Assembly: GCA_002633005.1 (NCBI GenBank)
Contig: NMRA01000066.1
Location: forward strand, 403,612-462,057
Source of the DNA: Phoronis australis
Lineage: Eukaryota > Phoronida > Phoronidae
DNA: 58,446 nucleotides
Direction of reading: 5' to 3'
Shown here: in pieces, positions 24,431 to 36,121 of the stretch
Position numbering within the stretch: position 1 is the stretch's first letter
How the letters are laid out: every line of letters starts with the position of its first letter
Program-made: the position numbers and the translations under genes
Notes under the pieces: model-generated
What the model saw: the letters and a program-made list of their open reading frames with translations, nothing else
The model's database searches: none
Told to the model about the DNA's origin: nothing

Positions 24431-26816
24431 AAACTATCTGAAAGTGACGATAGTCGGCGCCAACGAAGCATGGATAAAGCAAAAGTTGAAAAACATTACA
24501 CTTCACTTCAACATTTTTTGGAACTTTTTCATCAACAATACTTCAACTCTACGTGAATGTGTTTTTGTGTTGCGAAGCAAATGACTGGCTTTCTGTTGAA
24601 CCACGTGACCTTCAGGTATAGCACCGTTTTACTCTCAAGGTCATTCTTCTCGGCACAAATGTGCGTAAATTTTAGAGTTTTGGTGTGAAATCGAAAAACA
24701 CAATACTCTGATAATTTCTACCCTCGAAAAGTGCATAAATTAGGAGTTATAATTACAAAATTACGGGGTCTAATGGCTCTATACGGCAAAACTCACCAGG
24801 AAAAATGACTCATTACGTCCTCCACCGACGCGTCTTACCGGTTTGGACAACAATAGGCATTTACCACAGTCCCTGGACTTCCAGGATCGTCTTCTTTTGT
24901 ATGGGGATGAGCGAACAGAGGTGGGTGTCCGTGATACCCACTGCCTGCTCGTGGCAACATTCTTTCTCTCCCATTTTAGACACTGCGCACTATAAAAACT
25001 ACACTCGCTATTGTTTAAACGGTAAAATTCGTTAGCTACAACCGAAGAGAAAAAAACATGCATTGCAACTGCTGATCCTGCATCGTGTAACCGGCTGCTT
25101 GAGCAGCACAATGTAGCAACTTGACTAGTGTGCACCTGACCCCTTAGAATGCAGTGAAATTTGAATGGGGGAGGGCGTCATGCACCTTTCGAGTAACTTA
25201 CAAATTTGCGATTGGTTAATTTTGAAGTCTGCGTTTGAAGATTAGAGCTGGGTCCGAAGGGTATTTGTCTATTTTGGAAAACGAGCATTGTATTTGTACT
25301 TCGCCGAGATCATTTTAAATGCTTTGAGACTCAGCGAGGAAATAAAATATGTTAAACACTAAAAACACGCGATCTTTTAAAAAAATACGTTTACGCTGAA
25401 AATTAAGCATAGATAAGCATAAAAACCAAACTACTTAGGGAAGGCGTAAAAAAGAATATAAAACCCACCCAGCAAGATTATGTCAAGAAAGCCACGACTA
25501 CTGGAAATGTCCAACTCATCTCACTGGGCAATACAGCATTCGATTTCGTTCCCAACTGCGTACTATAGAGAGGTTACTCCAACATTGTGCTTCAGCTGTT
25601 CGTCAACTAATTTCCTCTCACATACCACGAGAAGAGTAGCTCTTGCGATTTTTGCGCCGGTGTCGGTGGTAAATAAATTTCCAGGTAGATAAATTTCCCG
25701 TGTGTTTGCGCAATTTTTCTCTTCTTTCAAAGATATGTGAATAATTTTGATTGGAATTGATAAGAATTTGTCAGCTTCTAAGGGATTAGTTGTAAGTTAA
25801 AATGTATATTAAAACATAATGAACGCCCGGCTCTGACCCAGATTAACCTGATTACTATAGGTTGCTCAAGAAACTTGGAAATGCAAGAAAAAAACTGTTT
25901 CAAAATCAATTAAAGCTGCATTTCGCTCTATTCAGCTTGCAAAATAAAAACGAAACTCGAATTAAATATCGGTCTCATGTATTCTTTACCGCCCGACTGG
26001 TTATTGCCCCTCTCACTCCACCAATTGAGTACGCAGCGTTAGACCAAGTAAGGCTGCTTTCAAAAACTTATCCGCCTGGTGGCACTGCACAAACAAATTT
26101 GCAACCGGTCGTCCGCCCATCACGGACGGAGATGAGCTCTACGGATCGTGTATTAGCTGAATGCCTTTGACCCCGACTTTTGACTCCATTTCGTTCAACT
26201 GAGAACAACTCGTACCCTTTTGCTCACCAGTCGTGCAAGAAGCCCTATTCCGCTTGCCACGATTATCGCGAACCTTGGCCGAAGAATCGTGTACGCAAAC
26301 AATTAACAAACTGATACAACGCGAAGACCGAATTTTAATTTTTTCACGGGTTTAGCAAAACTTATCGATCAGCGAGCGCCATTCTACAATAAACAACATG
26401 AGACGCGCGCCAGGGAGCGACCAACGTCTATGGTCAGATGGCGGTAATTAAGAGCAATGGGTCTGAAACAAAACATAACTCTAACCTGGCCGCTGACTCC
26501 AATGTTTGGGTCCTTGTAGCCTAATACAACAGCGAAAGGTTTCATATTCAGTGATAGTCGTGGTTAGTAACTCTACAAACTCTATGAGGACTCCAAACAC
26601 AGGCACCCGTACGTGTATCCCGCCCAGGCTTTTCCGGTGGGAAAAGGATCCCACGTCGCGTACGCCAGATGTATGTAAGAAATAATGTCGGTTCTTGATT
26701 GAAAGTGAGTCTGCGCTAGTGAGTCATATATTTCATTATCCCAGTGAATGTGACCATTTTACATAGATTATAAATAAGAATATTATTAACGCATATGAGA
26801 CAAAAGTGAAAAAATA
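24431..26816. other. no gene seen
   Basis: Contains short frames on both strands (24779-25135 -, 25480-25692 +, 25862-26170 +). None shows a domain, a signal peptide or splice sites I would defend. Confidence 0.4.
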
Positions 26817-26903
26817 TTTTTTTTATTATTATTTATTATTGTGATATTTAAAATGAGGGTGGCCTCTTCAGTGTTAGCACTGCTTTCCAAGAGGGCCCTC
26901 AAA
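26817..26903 (-). mobile_element. 3' end of a CR1/L2-type LINE, copy 1
   Basis: On the reverse strand: TTGAGGGCCCTCTTGGAAAG, CAGTGCTAACACTGAAGAGG, then CCACCCTCATTTTAAATATC and an ATAA-type microsatellite tail. The same end occurs on the + strand at about 38127-38212. A conserved 3' end followed by a short tandem tail is characteristic of CR1/L2-type LINEs. The copy is strongly 5'-truncated. Confidence 0.65.
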
Positions 26904-29125
26904 ACAATTGAAACTGCATTTATCCGGCTACCTTCGAAATCAGTGTATAATATGAATCCCTACTAAGCGCTCTGAAGTATTTTTATCAGGAAAACTTCCA
27001 CATCAGGAACTCTAACGAATGTTGAATATTCTTGTTTATCATTGCTGTGACGTACATGTATCAATTTACTCACTGAAGTCATTAAAAATCTAAGATTTCC
27101 GCCAAAACAAATGGAGCTAAAAAGAATTTCAGTCAACAATCTTTAACGATATCATGAAGACGACAACCGATATACAGTAGGAAGGAAATGAGTAGTCTGC
27201 TTATCTCAGTGCTATTCAATATTCCATTGGAGGTGGACATTTCGGGAAAAATCTGACGATGAGTGTCTGCGCTCCATAGAGCACGTTTCCTTTGGGAGAA
27301 GAGAGAACATGATGCAAGTCTTCACAAGATCGGAATGCTTTACAAGAGAAGCACGTGATCATGTTGACGTTCTCGCGAGAGTTTCATAGAACAGGTCCCC
27401 TGATGCCCATAAGTGAAACTGTTTGAGACGGTTTACCTTTGCTAAATTATTTTGGCATTTCCAAATTTCAATTTTGACTATGTACTGGTTGTCAGTTTGT
27501 CTACAAAGTTATATGGCGGGTATTCACGGGCACCAGTCGATTTTTGTCGATTACAGAGGTAGCCTTGTTAGCCGTTTTAGTTTTCCACAAGAAATTCCTA
27601 TTTGTCCGTCAATTATTAGCGAAACGACTCTAAAATTGTGGCGATGTGATGGACAGCGGCAGATTAATTGACCTGTTTCAAGCTCCGCTGCCTTGCGAAA
27701 TGTCGATTAACAAACAATGAGTTTTACCCAGCAGCGTGGTGTTTGTCGGGTACGATGGCGGCTTGGAAACGAAGGTGCTTCAAGAGTGTTGCGTTCTGAT
27801 TGGTCAGTTCAGCTGTCACTCAAAACCCTGGCGATAGGTCAATTGTAACCGGGATCGAGGCTTAGCCATAACTTGGACTCCTGTTCCAGCGAGTGTGAAC
27901 TGACCATGTGGGCTACATTCGGGAAATGTTCGGCAGACCCCCTTCCCCTTCAAATGTGGTAAATGGACCCTTTTGCTGAAAACATGACACTGGATTATAT
28001 GACTTGGAACGTTCGTTAAACGTGGGTACCAGTACACCTGACGCCATTTTGCACAATACTTATACAGTTATATAAGTAACGAGGCAGATTGCTGCTGGGT
28101 TTAGGTAATTTTCTTAACTCGACCCACTACTTGACAATGCTAGATTGGACTCAGGATTAATAGTGCATGATTTGTCTCTGGACATTACGGCGTTTTCCTG
28201 TTGCTCCCAACTTGTTCGATTCTATAGCCCAACAACAAGTTGGGAAGTTTACCCTGTAGCCAATATCTTACACGACTGATTAACTCCATTCTGGCATTCA
28301 TAGTTGGAGGGCCAGCTCTCTTTCGTTCGATAATTGCTCTAATCTTCAAAAAGATCACATCTAGCCTGACCGGGCTGTGCTGTTAAAAATAAAAGTTATG
28401 TTATAACATATTTGAACATAAACCAATAGCCTTTCTGACATCCTCGTCTAATGGTGATCATGTTTAGTTTTTGAGTCGCCAAAATCGCCCAACTGCAACC
28501 GAAGTTACGATAATCTATTCTTTCTGAATAAACCAATTCGCTCTGGGTTTGACGGTGTTCACACGAGGTCTGTAAAAAGCCTGGTAGATAATTGGCCTGT
28601 CTGTTGTCATAACAGACAAAAGACTTTGCTTGGCAGTTAACAAAGAAGCTAGATATTATCACACGCTCAGAATCCCCTTCGTCTGGTAAAGTCATTGAAC
28701 GGGAAAACGCTGTCATGAATTATGTAAGGGTCTCGTATCAATAATTCCCGGAACCCATGAGTATGTTGCTCGTTTTTGACTTGCTTTCCACAACGTACAG
28801 TTCAGACCATTCATGAAGAACTAAGCTGTTAAATTTTTATGGCACATATTTCCGTTTGAACTACATTGAGATTTCCACACGAGGGCCCTACGTCAGACGT
28901 CCGTAAAAACATACCTCGGTGCGGTGTCTGCTTGAGGGGGCGATTCACATCGGGAGACATCCAAACAATGTGAATAAACTTTTTGCAATTACGACTGATT
29001 TGTAGTTAAATTGAATGAAGTTTCTACTTTAGACCATTTTCAAAACGCTCACGGTCGTAAGGTTACTCGCCAGGAGATTCTTGACAGCAAAGTCATTCGC
29101 TACATTGAGAATGATGTACACAGGT
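26904..29125. other. no gene seen
   Basis: Frames such as 27423-27671 (+) and 28396-28716 (-) have no recognisable content. A CTCGCGAGAG palindrome near 27373 is short enough to be chance. Confidence 0.4.
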
Positions 29126-29239
29126 CAGGGGCGGATCCAGGATTTTGAGTTGGAAGGGGGGGCAGGGCAGACATTCGCACCCCCGAGCTGCCAAATGGAA
29201 TTTGGGAGAATTTGAGGGTCCCCCCTAAATCTGCCACTG
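29126..29239 (+). mobile_element. CAGGGGCGGATCC MITE, copy 3, internally deleted
   Basis: Has both termini (CAGGGGCGGATCCAGGATTT and AAATCTGCCACTG) but lacks the usual agagtattagccaggatttt block, giving about 114 bp. No exact 5-bp flanking repeat is visible. Confidence 0.75.
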
Positions 29240-29322
29240 CTTACGTAAACCTGTTGAGTGACAATATCTGGCGAGTGCAGTTTTCAAATGCATATTTTAT
29301 GCTACTGTTACCGAGTGCTAAA

Positions 29323-29870
29323 GCGTGTCAGTTTGCATTCTTTCAAGGAATCGTTATGAAAAAATGCTTAGAAAACTATGCCTCTACATTGTTGTTCTCA
29401 ATACAGAGTAAAGAATCGCTATCACTACTGAGATAAATACATGCAAGTTTGGTTACATTTCAACGGACATTACAACAGTCGCGTGTCAGATTACATTCTT
29501 TCCAAGAATCGTCATGAAAAAATGCTTGAAGACTGTGCCTCGGAGTTGGTGTTCTCAATGCAAGGTAAAGAATCGTTATCCGATAAATACATATGTACAC
29601 AGACGTTCTCTTGTACTACACGAGGTTGACTGCTTTCACATTACAATAGTCGCGTTTCAGTTTCCGTTCTTTCCAATAATCGTCATGAAAAATACTTGAA
29701 ATGCTATTCCCTGAAATTGTTGCAGGGTAAAGAATTGTCAGATAAATGCAAGTGTACACAAGCGTTCTCTTCTACTTTGCAAGGCTGGTTACATTTAATT
29801 CAACGGATTTAACAATAGTTATGAGCATTAAGAACGTGACTCTAAGAAGTGTGCCCTGAAGTTCATTGAC
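29323..29870 (+). repeat. tandem repeat, unit about 160-170 bp, about 3.3 copies
   Basis: Units start at 29323, 29481 and 29652, each with gcgtKtcag, cattctttcMaRgaatcgt, catgaaaaaatgctt, gtaaagaatcg and gataaatac in the same order, and a degenerate partial unit follows from about 29810. Divergence between units is moderate, so this is an old tandem array. It starts about 80 bp after MITE copy 3. Short frames within it follow the repeat and are not evidence of a gene. Confidence 0.7.
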
Positions 29871-29879
29871 CTAAAAATG

Positions 29880-29940
29880 AAGCAATGCAGGCCCGTAGCC
29901 AGAGGGGGTTCCATCCATCGCGTAAAAGGTCCAGACCCAG
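29880..29940 (+). mobile_element. possible hAT-type MITE terminus (GCAGGCCCGTAGCCAG)
   Basis: The string gcaggcccgtagccagaggg resembles a widespread invertebrate hAT-type end and is echoed at 35482 (ccaggcccgtaggaagg) before a G-run. No right end was found, so the boundaries are unknown. Confidence 0.3.
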
Positions 29941-30214
29941 CCTCTCCGTTAAAGACAGGATACAGGTGGACAACAGCAACAAAATCGTTACAGCTACTGG
30001 TACCACTGCTAACTGCAAGGATAACTAAGTTAGTAATCATTTTGAATTTGGTTCCTGTCCAACGCGCTTCATGTAATCATGCGGTCGTACCCGGCGAATT
30101 TCGCCCGCGTGCTGCTTCGTAGCTGACAGGATTGTCCAGACGATTAGAGGACGCTTTATGTTATTCATCAGCATTGAAGGCGCGTGGACGCTACACCACA
30201 GGGTAACAAGGGAG

Positions 30215-30732
30215 TCAAAAAACTTGTTGTGACCCTTCAAATTGTTGTCCTAACAAAGCAAAAAAGCATGTACCAACTCCATTTCTAAAAGTTTTGTAAC
30301 ACTTATGACCTGCATAACAATCAGCACATTCTGTTCCTCGAGCAATTCTTTGAGAAATTTCTTCTGACACCCCATACTCAAACTCTACAATTGAGGGTTG
30401 GTACATGTTTTTCTTGGTCTCCATCTGATTCCAAACTGAGCTCGATGTTTTCCGCAAACAGTCAACTCTGAGAGTAAACGGTGGTAAGCAAGCCCACCCT
30501 GGCAAAATGCAACTGCCTCTCCGTCTGCAGTGAATGGGACGAGGCCTGATTTAACATGTTTCAGAAAACCTGTTATCGACTTATTACATTTAGCTAATGT
30601 TTCAACTACTTGCTGGTTTGGGTATTCCATTGAAGCCCCACTAACCAGATTAATATAAAGACTCAAGTGAACACTCACTGATTCATTTTCCTCGGCAACC
30701 ATTTTTCCTTTGGTGACATCAGTGGCAACTGC
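30215..30732 (-). pseudogene. unrecognised coding fragment with a frameshift
   Basis: Two overlapping reverse-strand frames give protein-like sequence in succession. The upstream frame (30702 to 30385) contains VSVHLSLYINLVSGASMEYP and SGLVPFTADGEAVAFCQGG. The other frame (to 30215) continues with NMYQPSIVEFEYGVSEEISQ, RIARGTECADCYAGHKCYKT and a stop. A possible acceptor (aagaagtcctgcag) lies just upstream, and the frame stays open from it. Composition, Cys spacing and length suggest about 170 residues of once-real protein with one frameshift or sequencing error. I do not recognise the family. It could be a gene fragment, a processed pseudogene or part of a mobile element. Confidence 0.35.
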
Positions 30733-30739
30733 AGGACTT

Positions 30740-31873
30740 CTTAAGAAAAAGGTAATTCACAGGAAAACCAAATATTTTAATTTTATTACATTCTATGTGC
30801 TATGAAATGAACCAAGTTTTTGAAAAACAATTTTAAGTACTTTAGATATCAAGACTGAGGATTTTCACTGATAAGTTGTGCCTGCTGCAAGTGCTCCCTT
30901 TGTCTGAGGTGGCTGTACACATTGGCTCATTGATGTATGTAGATATAAGTTCGTCGGTAGTTTTGGGGACATATGTCGATCATAAAACTATCTATTCTAC
31001 TAAGACAAGTCAAACTTATAACTAAGTTTCAGAGTCTAAAATTAGGCTTCAGCTGAGATTCGCACCATCAAATTGGGTAAGTTTTCTGTGATCTTGCTTC
31101 TTTGACCCCGTTATTCTCAGAAGTTTCAGGCAATTCCAATTTCCATTTACATGTATTATTATTACTGAGACCATGGATGAGTTAATCCAAAACACAAACT
31201 ATTTCACTGTCCAGCAGGTTCTATAATTTTTACAATACCACAAAAATGGGATTTCATGGTAAAATTTGACACTGACTTTGAGTGAAAACTGATGTGCTAC
31301 TTATCAGAATAGGAATTGTTTAGACTACATTTTGGTAATATAACATAAGAAAGTCAACTGCAAGGCATAGTATGATCCAAATCCGTGACATAGGGTGTAT
31401 CACCCATTTATGACTCTTTGTCTGATCTGAAGTGCACTGCACTCTTAAGATTGGAAACTGGTTGGTTTTCTCATCGGAATGTGTGAATGAATGAGTTTAT
31501 GAAAAACTTTCGTTTATTGCACTGTAGTCAAGATATGAATAAAAGAATGGAAAGAAAAAAATAAGAAATTGCGGTTTTAATATGATTGTGTCGCCTGTAT
31601 TCATCTTTTTATCTGTTATATTCATAAAACGTACTTAGTCGGCACGCATCTGTTTGCAAATTTTATAATGATCATGTCACGTTTTATTCCGTGGATGGGC
31701 GGACACAGGTAATCGCTGGCCGGTGTTTAGCAGCAATCGGTGCGACGATAGACTGAAAACTGGTTCGAGTTAATAACTTTATTAATTTCGGCCACACGTA
31801 CTCAAGTCTACTCAAACAAAACGTACTACGTAAAGTCTGTTCTATGCTCCGGCTAGTGCTGCAAAACCTTGAC
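30740..31873. other. AT-rich stretch, no gene seen
   Basis: No exon-like reading frame and no recognised repeat termini. Confidence 0.45.
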
Positions 31874-32018
31874 CAGAGGCGGATCCAGGATTTTGAGTTG
31901 GGGGGTCGTTGCAGAGTATTAGCCAGGAATTTGCCCGTCACACATTTGCACCCCGAATTACCAAATTTAATCTTGGAGAATTTTAGGGGGGCCATGGCCC
32001 CCTCTAAATCCGCCACTG
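31874..32018 (+). mobile_element. CAGGGGCGGATCC MITE, copy 4
   Basis: CAGAGGCGGATCCAGGATTT on the left and CTAAATCCGCCACTG on the right, with the GGGGGCCATGGCCCCC palindrome near the right end. Flanks TTGAC and CGTAG do not match, so the duplication has decayed or a flank has changed. Confidence 0.8.
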
Positions 32019-32162
32019 CGTAGGATCAGCCTGTACTTGTATTTGCATTGTATATCCACCGTTGCTTCTTTACTCTGAGATTGGCTTGTTCTTACGGGGT
32101 TGGTACCTCAACTCTTGTGGTTATTGAACTAGTATAAAGTGACATTAGCTGCGAAAAAACTG

Positions 32163-32240
32163 GGTTAAATATATCATCGCCCAACGCGGAATCGAACCCA
32201 CAACCTCAGCAGTTGCAATCCAACACTCTGTTGGTGAGGT
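32163..32240 (-). repeat. tRNA-derived SINE relic or tRNA pseudogene
   Basis: The reverse strand carries GAGTGTTGGATTGCAACTGC, then GAGGTTGTGGGTTCGATTCC, the second part with a clear Pol III B box. The expected A box is degraded and no acceptor stem forms. Confidence 0.45.
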
Positions 32241-32245
32241 TAAAC

Positions 32246-34284
32246 CCCACTTTTAACTGATATATGTTAACATTTTTAGCTGGTAGTCACCAGCATTGAG
32301 TACAACGAGTGCCTGAATTGGTGATTTGTAATAAAATCACAAAAACAACGGATTTTGTTTTTATAGCTCTGGTTAAAGCTGATAACTCTATCCTATCCAA
32401 AAATAATCCCGAAAATGCGTTTTCAGGTCGTATTCCTTTAAGTAGGCTACACCCCAGTAAGTTTGATAACGGGCACGACTTTGCTTTGCACGTGATTTAT
32501 TTAGCGATTATCTTCCCGTGTTACTACACACATAACATTACAGTTAGTACAAAGAAAGTGCCTTTCCTGTACCACGTCATCTTAAGGTATGACAACACAG
32601 TTTTATCCCACAACTTGTTACCCACCACACTCTTCCGGATTAACGCTCATATTCAGCTTAACGCCCACCCTCGAAATTTCACTTTTAAATTACCATTCTC
32701 TGCTTAATGCACTTGACCATCGATACCGTCGACATCTTTTTCCATTTAAGAGCCCTGGGCATGAAACGCAACGAGTACGGTAGATATTTTAATATCTACC
32801 TTACTCGTTCCGTAATTAAAATTACAACATGATCTTTTCTCAAAACTTGGGAGAAAGATAGAAGGCTTCTTATAGTAAGTCAGCTAAACGTACAAACGCG
32901 CTAGCTGAGTTAATTGACAGTTGTAGGGAAAGACCACCCAATTCGAACGTCAATTGTAAAGCAATGAGGAAGTGTTATTGCGCTATCAACTCACAGGACA
33001 GGTGCCAATTGTGTAATAACTGAATACAAGATTGTATTTTGATGAAATCAACATATGTACGGTGGACTGCTTCATTGATGTAACCCAGGAAATGTTTTAA
33101 ATGGTCTATAACCTTTTCTTGTATTCGGCACACAGAAATTTTGCATAACTCTCCAGACACGTCTACCATGATCCCCGGTGTTACCACAACTTGAAATTTT
33201 TATAGCTTTGATATTTGAGTGCCATTAAACCAAACCGCTGGAGTTTGCCTAAGGCAAGTACGCCTTCGTCTCAACAAAACTCTGAAATCATAAAAGTATT
33301 TGTAAATTCCATGCTGTTTCAAAAATGTTAAGGAATTTAGTAGGTATTTTTATCAACTTTAAATGCTTGTTTATGCTGGTGAGCTTCCAGTATTGGTACT
33401 CTGAAATTTAGATAATTATTGTTTTATACAGTTTATGAACTCACCAAATAACAAATCAACACCAAGTGTTGATTTGCAATGACTATACTCTGAACGGCGA
33501 TTTGTTGCATATATTTAATAGCCATCACTCAACGCGATCCTAAACACTTTGACTCAAGAGTGATGCTATTCAACAATGTCATGAAAATCTTATTTTTCAT
33601 ATACAAATTGAATGTTAGTTTCATAGCTTCAGTAATCTCTGAATTTGTATACTCAAAATAAGAAATAACCATCGCTTGTGATTCTAATTTGTTCTGCTGC
33701 TCTTTTAAAGTAATGCTTCATTTATCGAGTTTTATAACTTGATTAAAAGTCTTCATAAACGTTCTGATTCCTTGCTTGACCACATTTATTGCAAGCATCA
33801 CTTGAAATAGCCAGCACGGCTGGCTCATCTGATCATTACCCAATCATTCCCTTAAAATGACATTGCGAGCCCTCCCGAAGACATCATAAATTGATCATAA
33901 TTCAATGTCATACCCTTGAGTCGATTAATCAATTTAGGACGGATCTTGAGAACACTGACCTACCTTCTATTCTAATTTTCAACTATACTAAACTTTCAAA
34001 ACAAAGTCAGAGCTACGTGCTTTCCAAACGAAACAATCAAATTTAACAAGAAATATCACAAAGATGCCACGTGGAATCAGGCATATTTCATCTTCAAATA
34101 AATTTCAGCAACTGAAATGTATTCCTCGCGAACCTCCATTGTATGAAACTTTCAACAATGATTTTGAATAGTATAACAAAGTATGGACAAAAATGATACA
34201 GGGTGCTGAAGAGTCTTAGTACTCTGACCTCTGTACCCTGCACAAAAAGGATGCCAGGAATACCTGAGAAGTTTTCAAGTGAAT
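32246..34284. other. stretch without a recognised gene
   Basis: A 132-codon frame at 32309-32707 has no motif or membrane pattern and may be chance in AT-rich DNA. The rest is AT-rich and anonymous apart from the long hairpin at 32764-32815. Confidence 0.4.
32764..32815. repeat. long, nearly perfect hairpin
   Basis: The arms ACGAGTACGGTAGATATT (32771-32788) and AATATCTACCTTACTCGT (32791-32808) are inverse complements over 18 positions with one mismatch, around a 2-nt TT loop. Weaker pairing continues outward for about 7 bases (cgcaacga against tcgttccg). No terminal-repeat element explains it. Confidence 0.75.
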
Positions 34285-35050
34285 CTTGACAAGGAAAAAT
34301 CAACCTTCTTCGACCTTTTTAAAGCGTTTGATAGAGCAAACTATTCTAGTCTATTCTACTGAGGAAATTTCAACATTACGGTATCATACGCATGACTTAT
34401 AATTGGTTCGCCAGCTATCTATGCAATCATACGCAATGTTGTGGATTTTAATGACATCAAACTTCTGTGCAGGATATAACAACCGGTATACTGCAAGATT
34501 CAATGATTCAATTCTTGGTCATCTCCATTTTGATCTACGTTGAACTGGTTTTTTAGGCCATAACGTATGCTGATCACACATACATTTTTTCCAAATAACA
34601 AAAAGATACATGTTATGCTGTTAACCTTGAGATCAACGAAATTAAATACTTGTTTTTAATGAAGAAATCTTCGCTCAATACAGAAAAAATCAACAAAGAA
34701 GTATCTGTCATGCAAACGTGTAAAAAATAAAGATCTGTAATTTTACTTTGAATTTATTTAATTTTTAGGAGTGTTTCTAGATAACACTTTCACTTGGAAC
34801 AAACAGTACTCTATTTGTCAAGTAAATATCCCGGACACGCGCAGTAATATCCTCTTTGAAAAAACTATCTGGTATATCCAAAACAATCTACAGTTCTCTC
34901 ATGGTACCACATATTTTGAGCAATGTGGTGCCATGGGGTTTCAATAATTGTCGCAGAGTCAAAAAAAAAAATCATCAGCGTGCTTTACGACACACCAGTC
35001 TAAGTTCAATGGGCGCAACAAGTCTTTCTGTTCTACATGTAAGATAGTAT
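34285..35050 (+). mobile_element. decayed CR1/Jockey-like LINE reverse transcriptase
   Basis: Joining three frames conceptually gives FDLFKAFDRANYSSLFY, then YGIIRMTYNWFASYLCN, a GILQDSM block (from the usual GVPQGS), ITYADHTYIF (from YADDT-IF) at about 34560-34590, and further on FLGVFLDNTFTWNKQYS at about 34770-34815. This order (RT motifs 3, 4, 5 and the post-RT FLGV-ID---W block) is diagnostic of non-LTR reverse transcriptases of the CR1/Jockey/RTE type. The catalytic YADD is mutated to YADH and many stops are present, so it is an old, dead copy. Similarity probably continues weakly to about 35250. Confidence 0.7.
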
Positions 35051-35680
35051 GTGAGGATATTTCAAATTCTGTGTTCTCAAAGTTTTGTTGATGATGAAAA
35101 ACAATGCTTTCCGACTACTTTCCCATCCCATTTTGGCACAGAATCAAACTGTAACATTCAGCAGGTAGCACTGCCAAATCATTTTATCTGACGTCACTGC
35201 TTCACTGCCCACTCTTAGACCAAACAATTCTTTCAATCTCCTGATAAGAATGAGATGTGGGTAAAAAGCAGTTCGACATCCCAGTAAGGATACTGTTAAT
35301 AACACATTGCGTAATGCCTCTCCACTGAAGCGCCACCTAGTATAGGGTCTACCTCAAGGTGTGTCTAAAGCGATGATTCTTTTGTGTACTACATGCGTGC
35401 CTTTAGTTGTCTACATATTTATATATCTTAGTCTCAACGGACAGAGGAATCTTTCGTACGTCAAAGGCACTTTATTCCTACCAGGCCCGTAGGAAGGTCA
35501 AAATTATGGGGGGGGGGGGCGGGGGCAGGGCACAAACAAATTCGACTTCGCAAACTAACTGCTCGCCCCTTACTATCGCCACAAAAATCGTTTAGTGTAT
35601 TTTGCTATTTAGGGACCTGGTGATAGATAGAATTTTATCAATGTCTGCCTACAACTAAGCTCAACGAAGCATAGTCAGTC

Positions 35681-35800
35681 CAGAGGCGGATCTATGGGGG
35701 TTCAGAGGGTTTATACCCCATCCTGGGACAGAATCAAAAATAAAACGAAATCCCGACCTCCCGATGTATTTGTCGGCATAAGGCCACCGACCTTCCAGAC
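35681..35800 (+). mobile_element. orphan end of a CAGAGGCGGATC-type element
   Basis: CAGAGGCGGATCTATGGGGG resembles the left ends of the MITE family seen elsewhere in the window (GGCGGATC core, then G-rich). No matching right terminus was found downstream, so the right boundary given is nominal. Confidence 0.35.
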
Positions 35801-35949
35801 AAGAATACATCGGAAGCGACTTAAAATCAGACGAAATATGATTTTTCACATATTTTTGTGTAAGTTGATTGAAAAAACACTCAAAGATAATATTTTCGGG
35901 CCCGTTAAAAATGCATGTACTCTTTTACTTAACAAGCTCGACTCGAACG

Positions 35950-36121
35950 TGACGTAACAAGTGACGTCATTCAGTGGTAACATCTTCTGACACTGTAAAC
36001 TAATTTCCCAAGTCATAAAACTATCGCCGTAACTCAATAAATGATGCACATGCATAAAATATATATGTCTTTGGAGAGGAAATGTTGGTTTTAAAACTCA
36101 AAGATCATTACGATGACGTCA
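35950..36121. promoter_or_regulatory. cluster of CRE-like sites
   Basis: Two full TGACGTCA octamers (35962-35969 and 36114-36121) and a variant TGACGTAA (35950-35957) lie within about 170 bp. CREB/ATF factors bind this octamer. No gene start is seen nearby, so function is unproven. Confidence 0.35.

Noticed and set aside
25862-26170. 102-codon Lys-rich frame
   Set aside because: No recognisable content, and the start context and surroundings do not look exonic.
32309-32707. 132-codon frame
   Set aside because: AT-rich, without motif, membrane pattern or splice signals. Length alone is not enough here.
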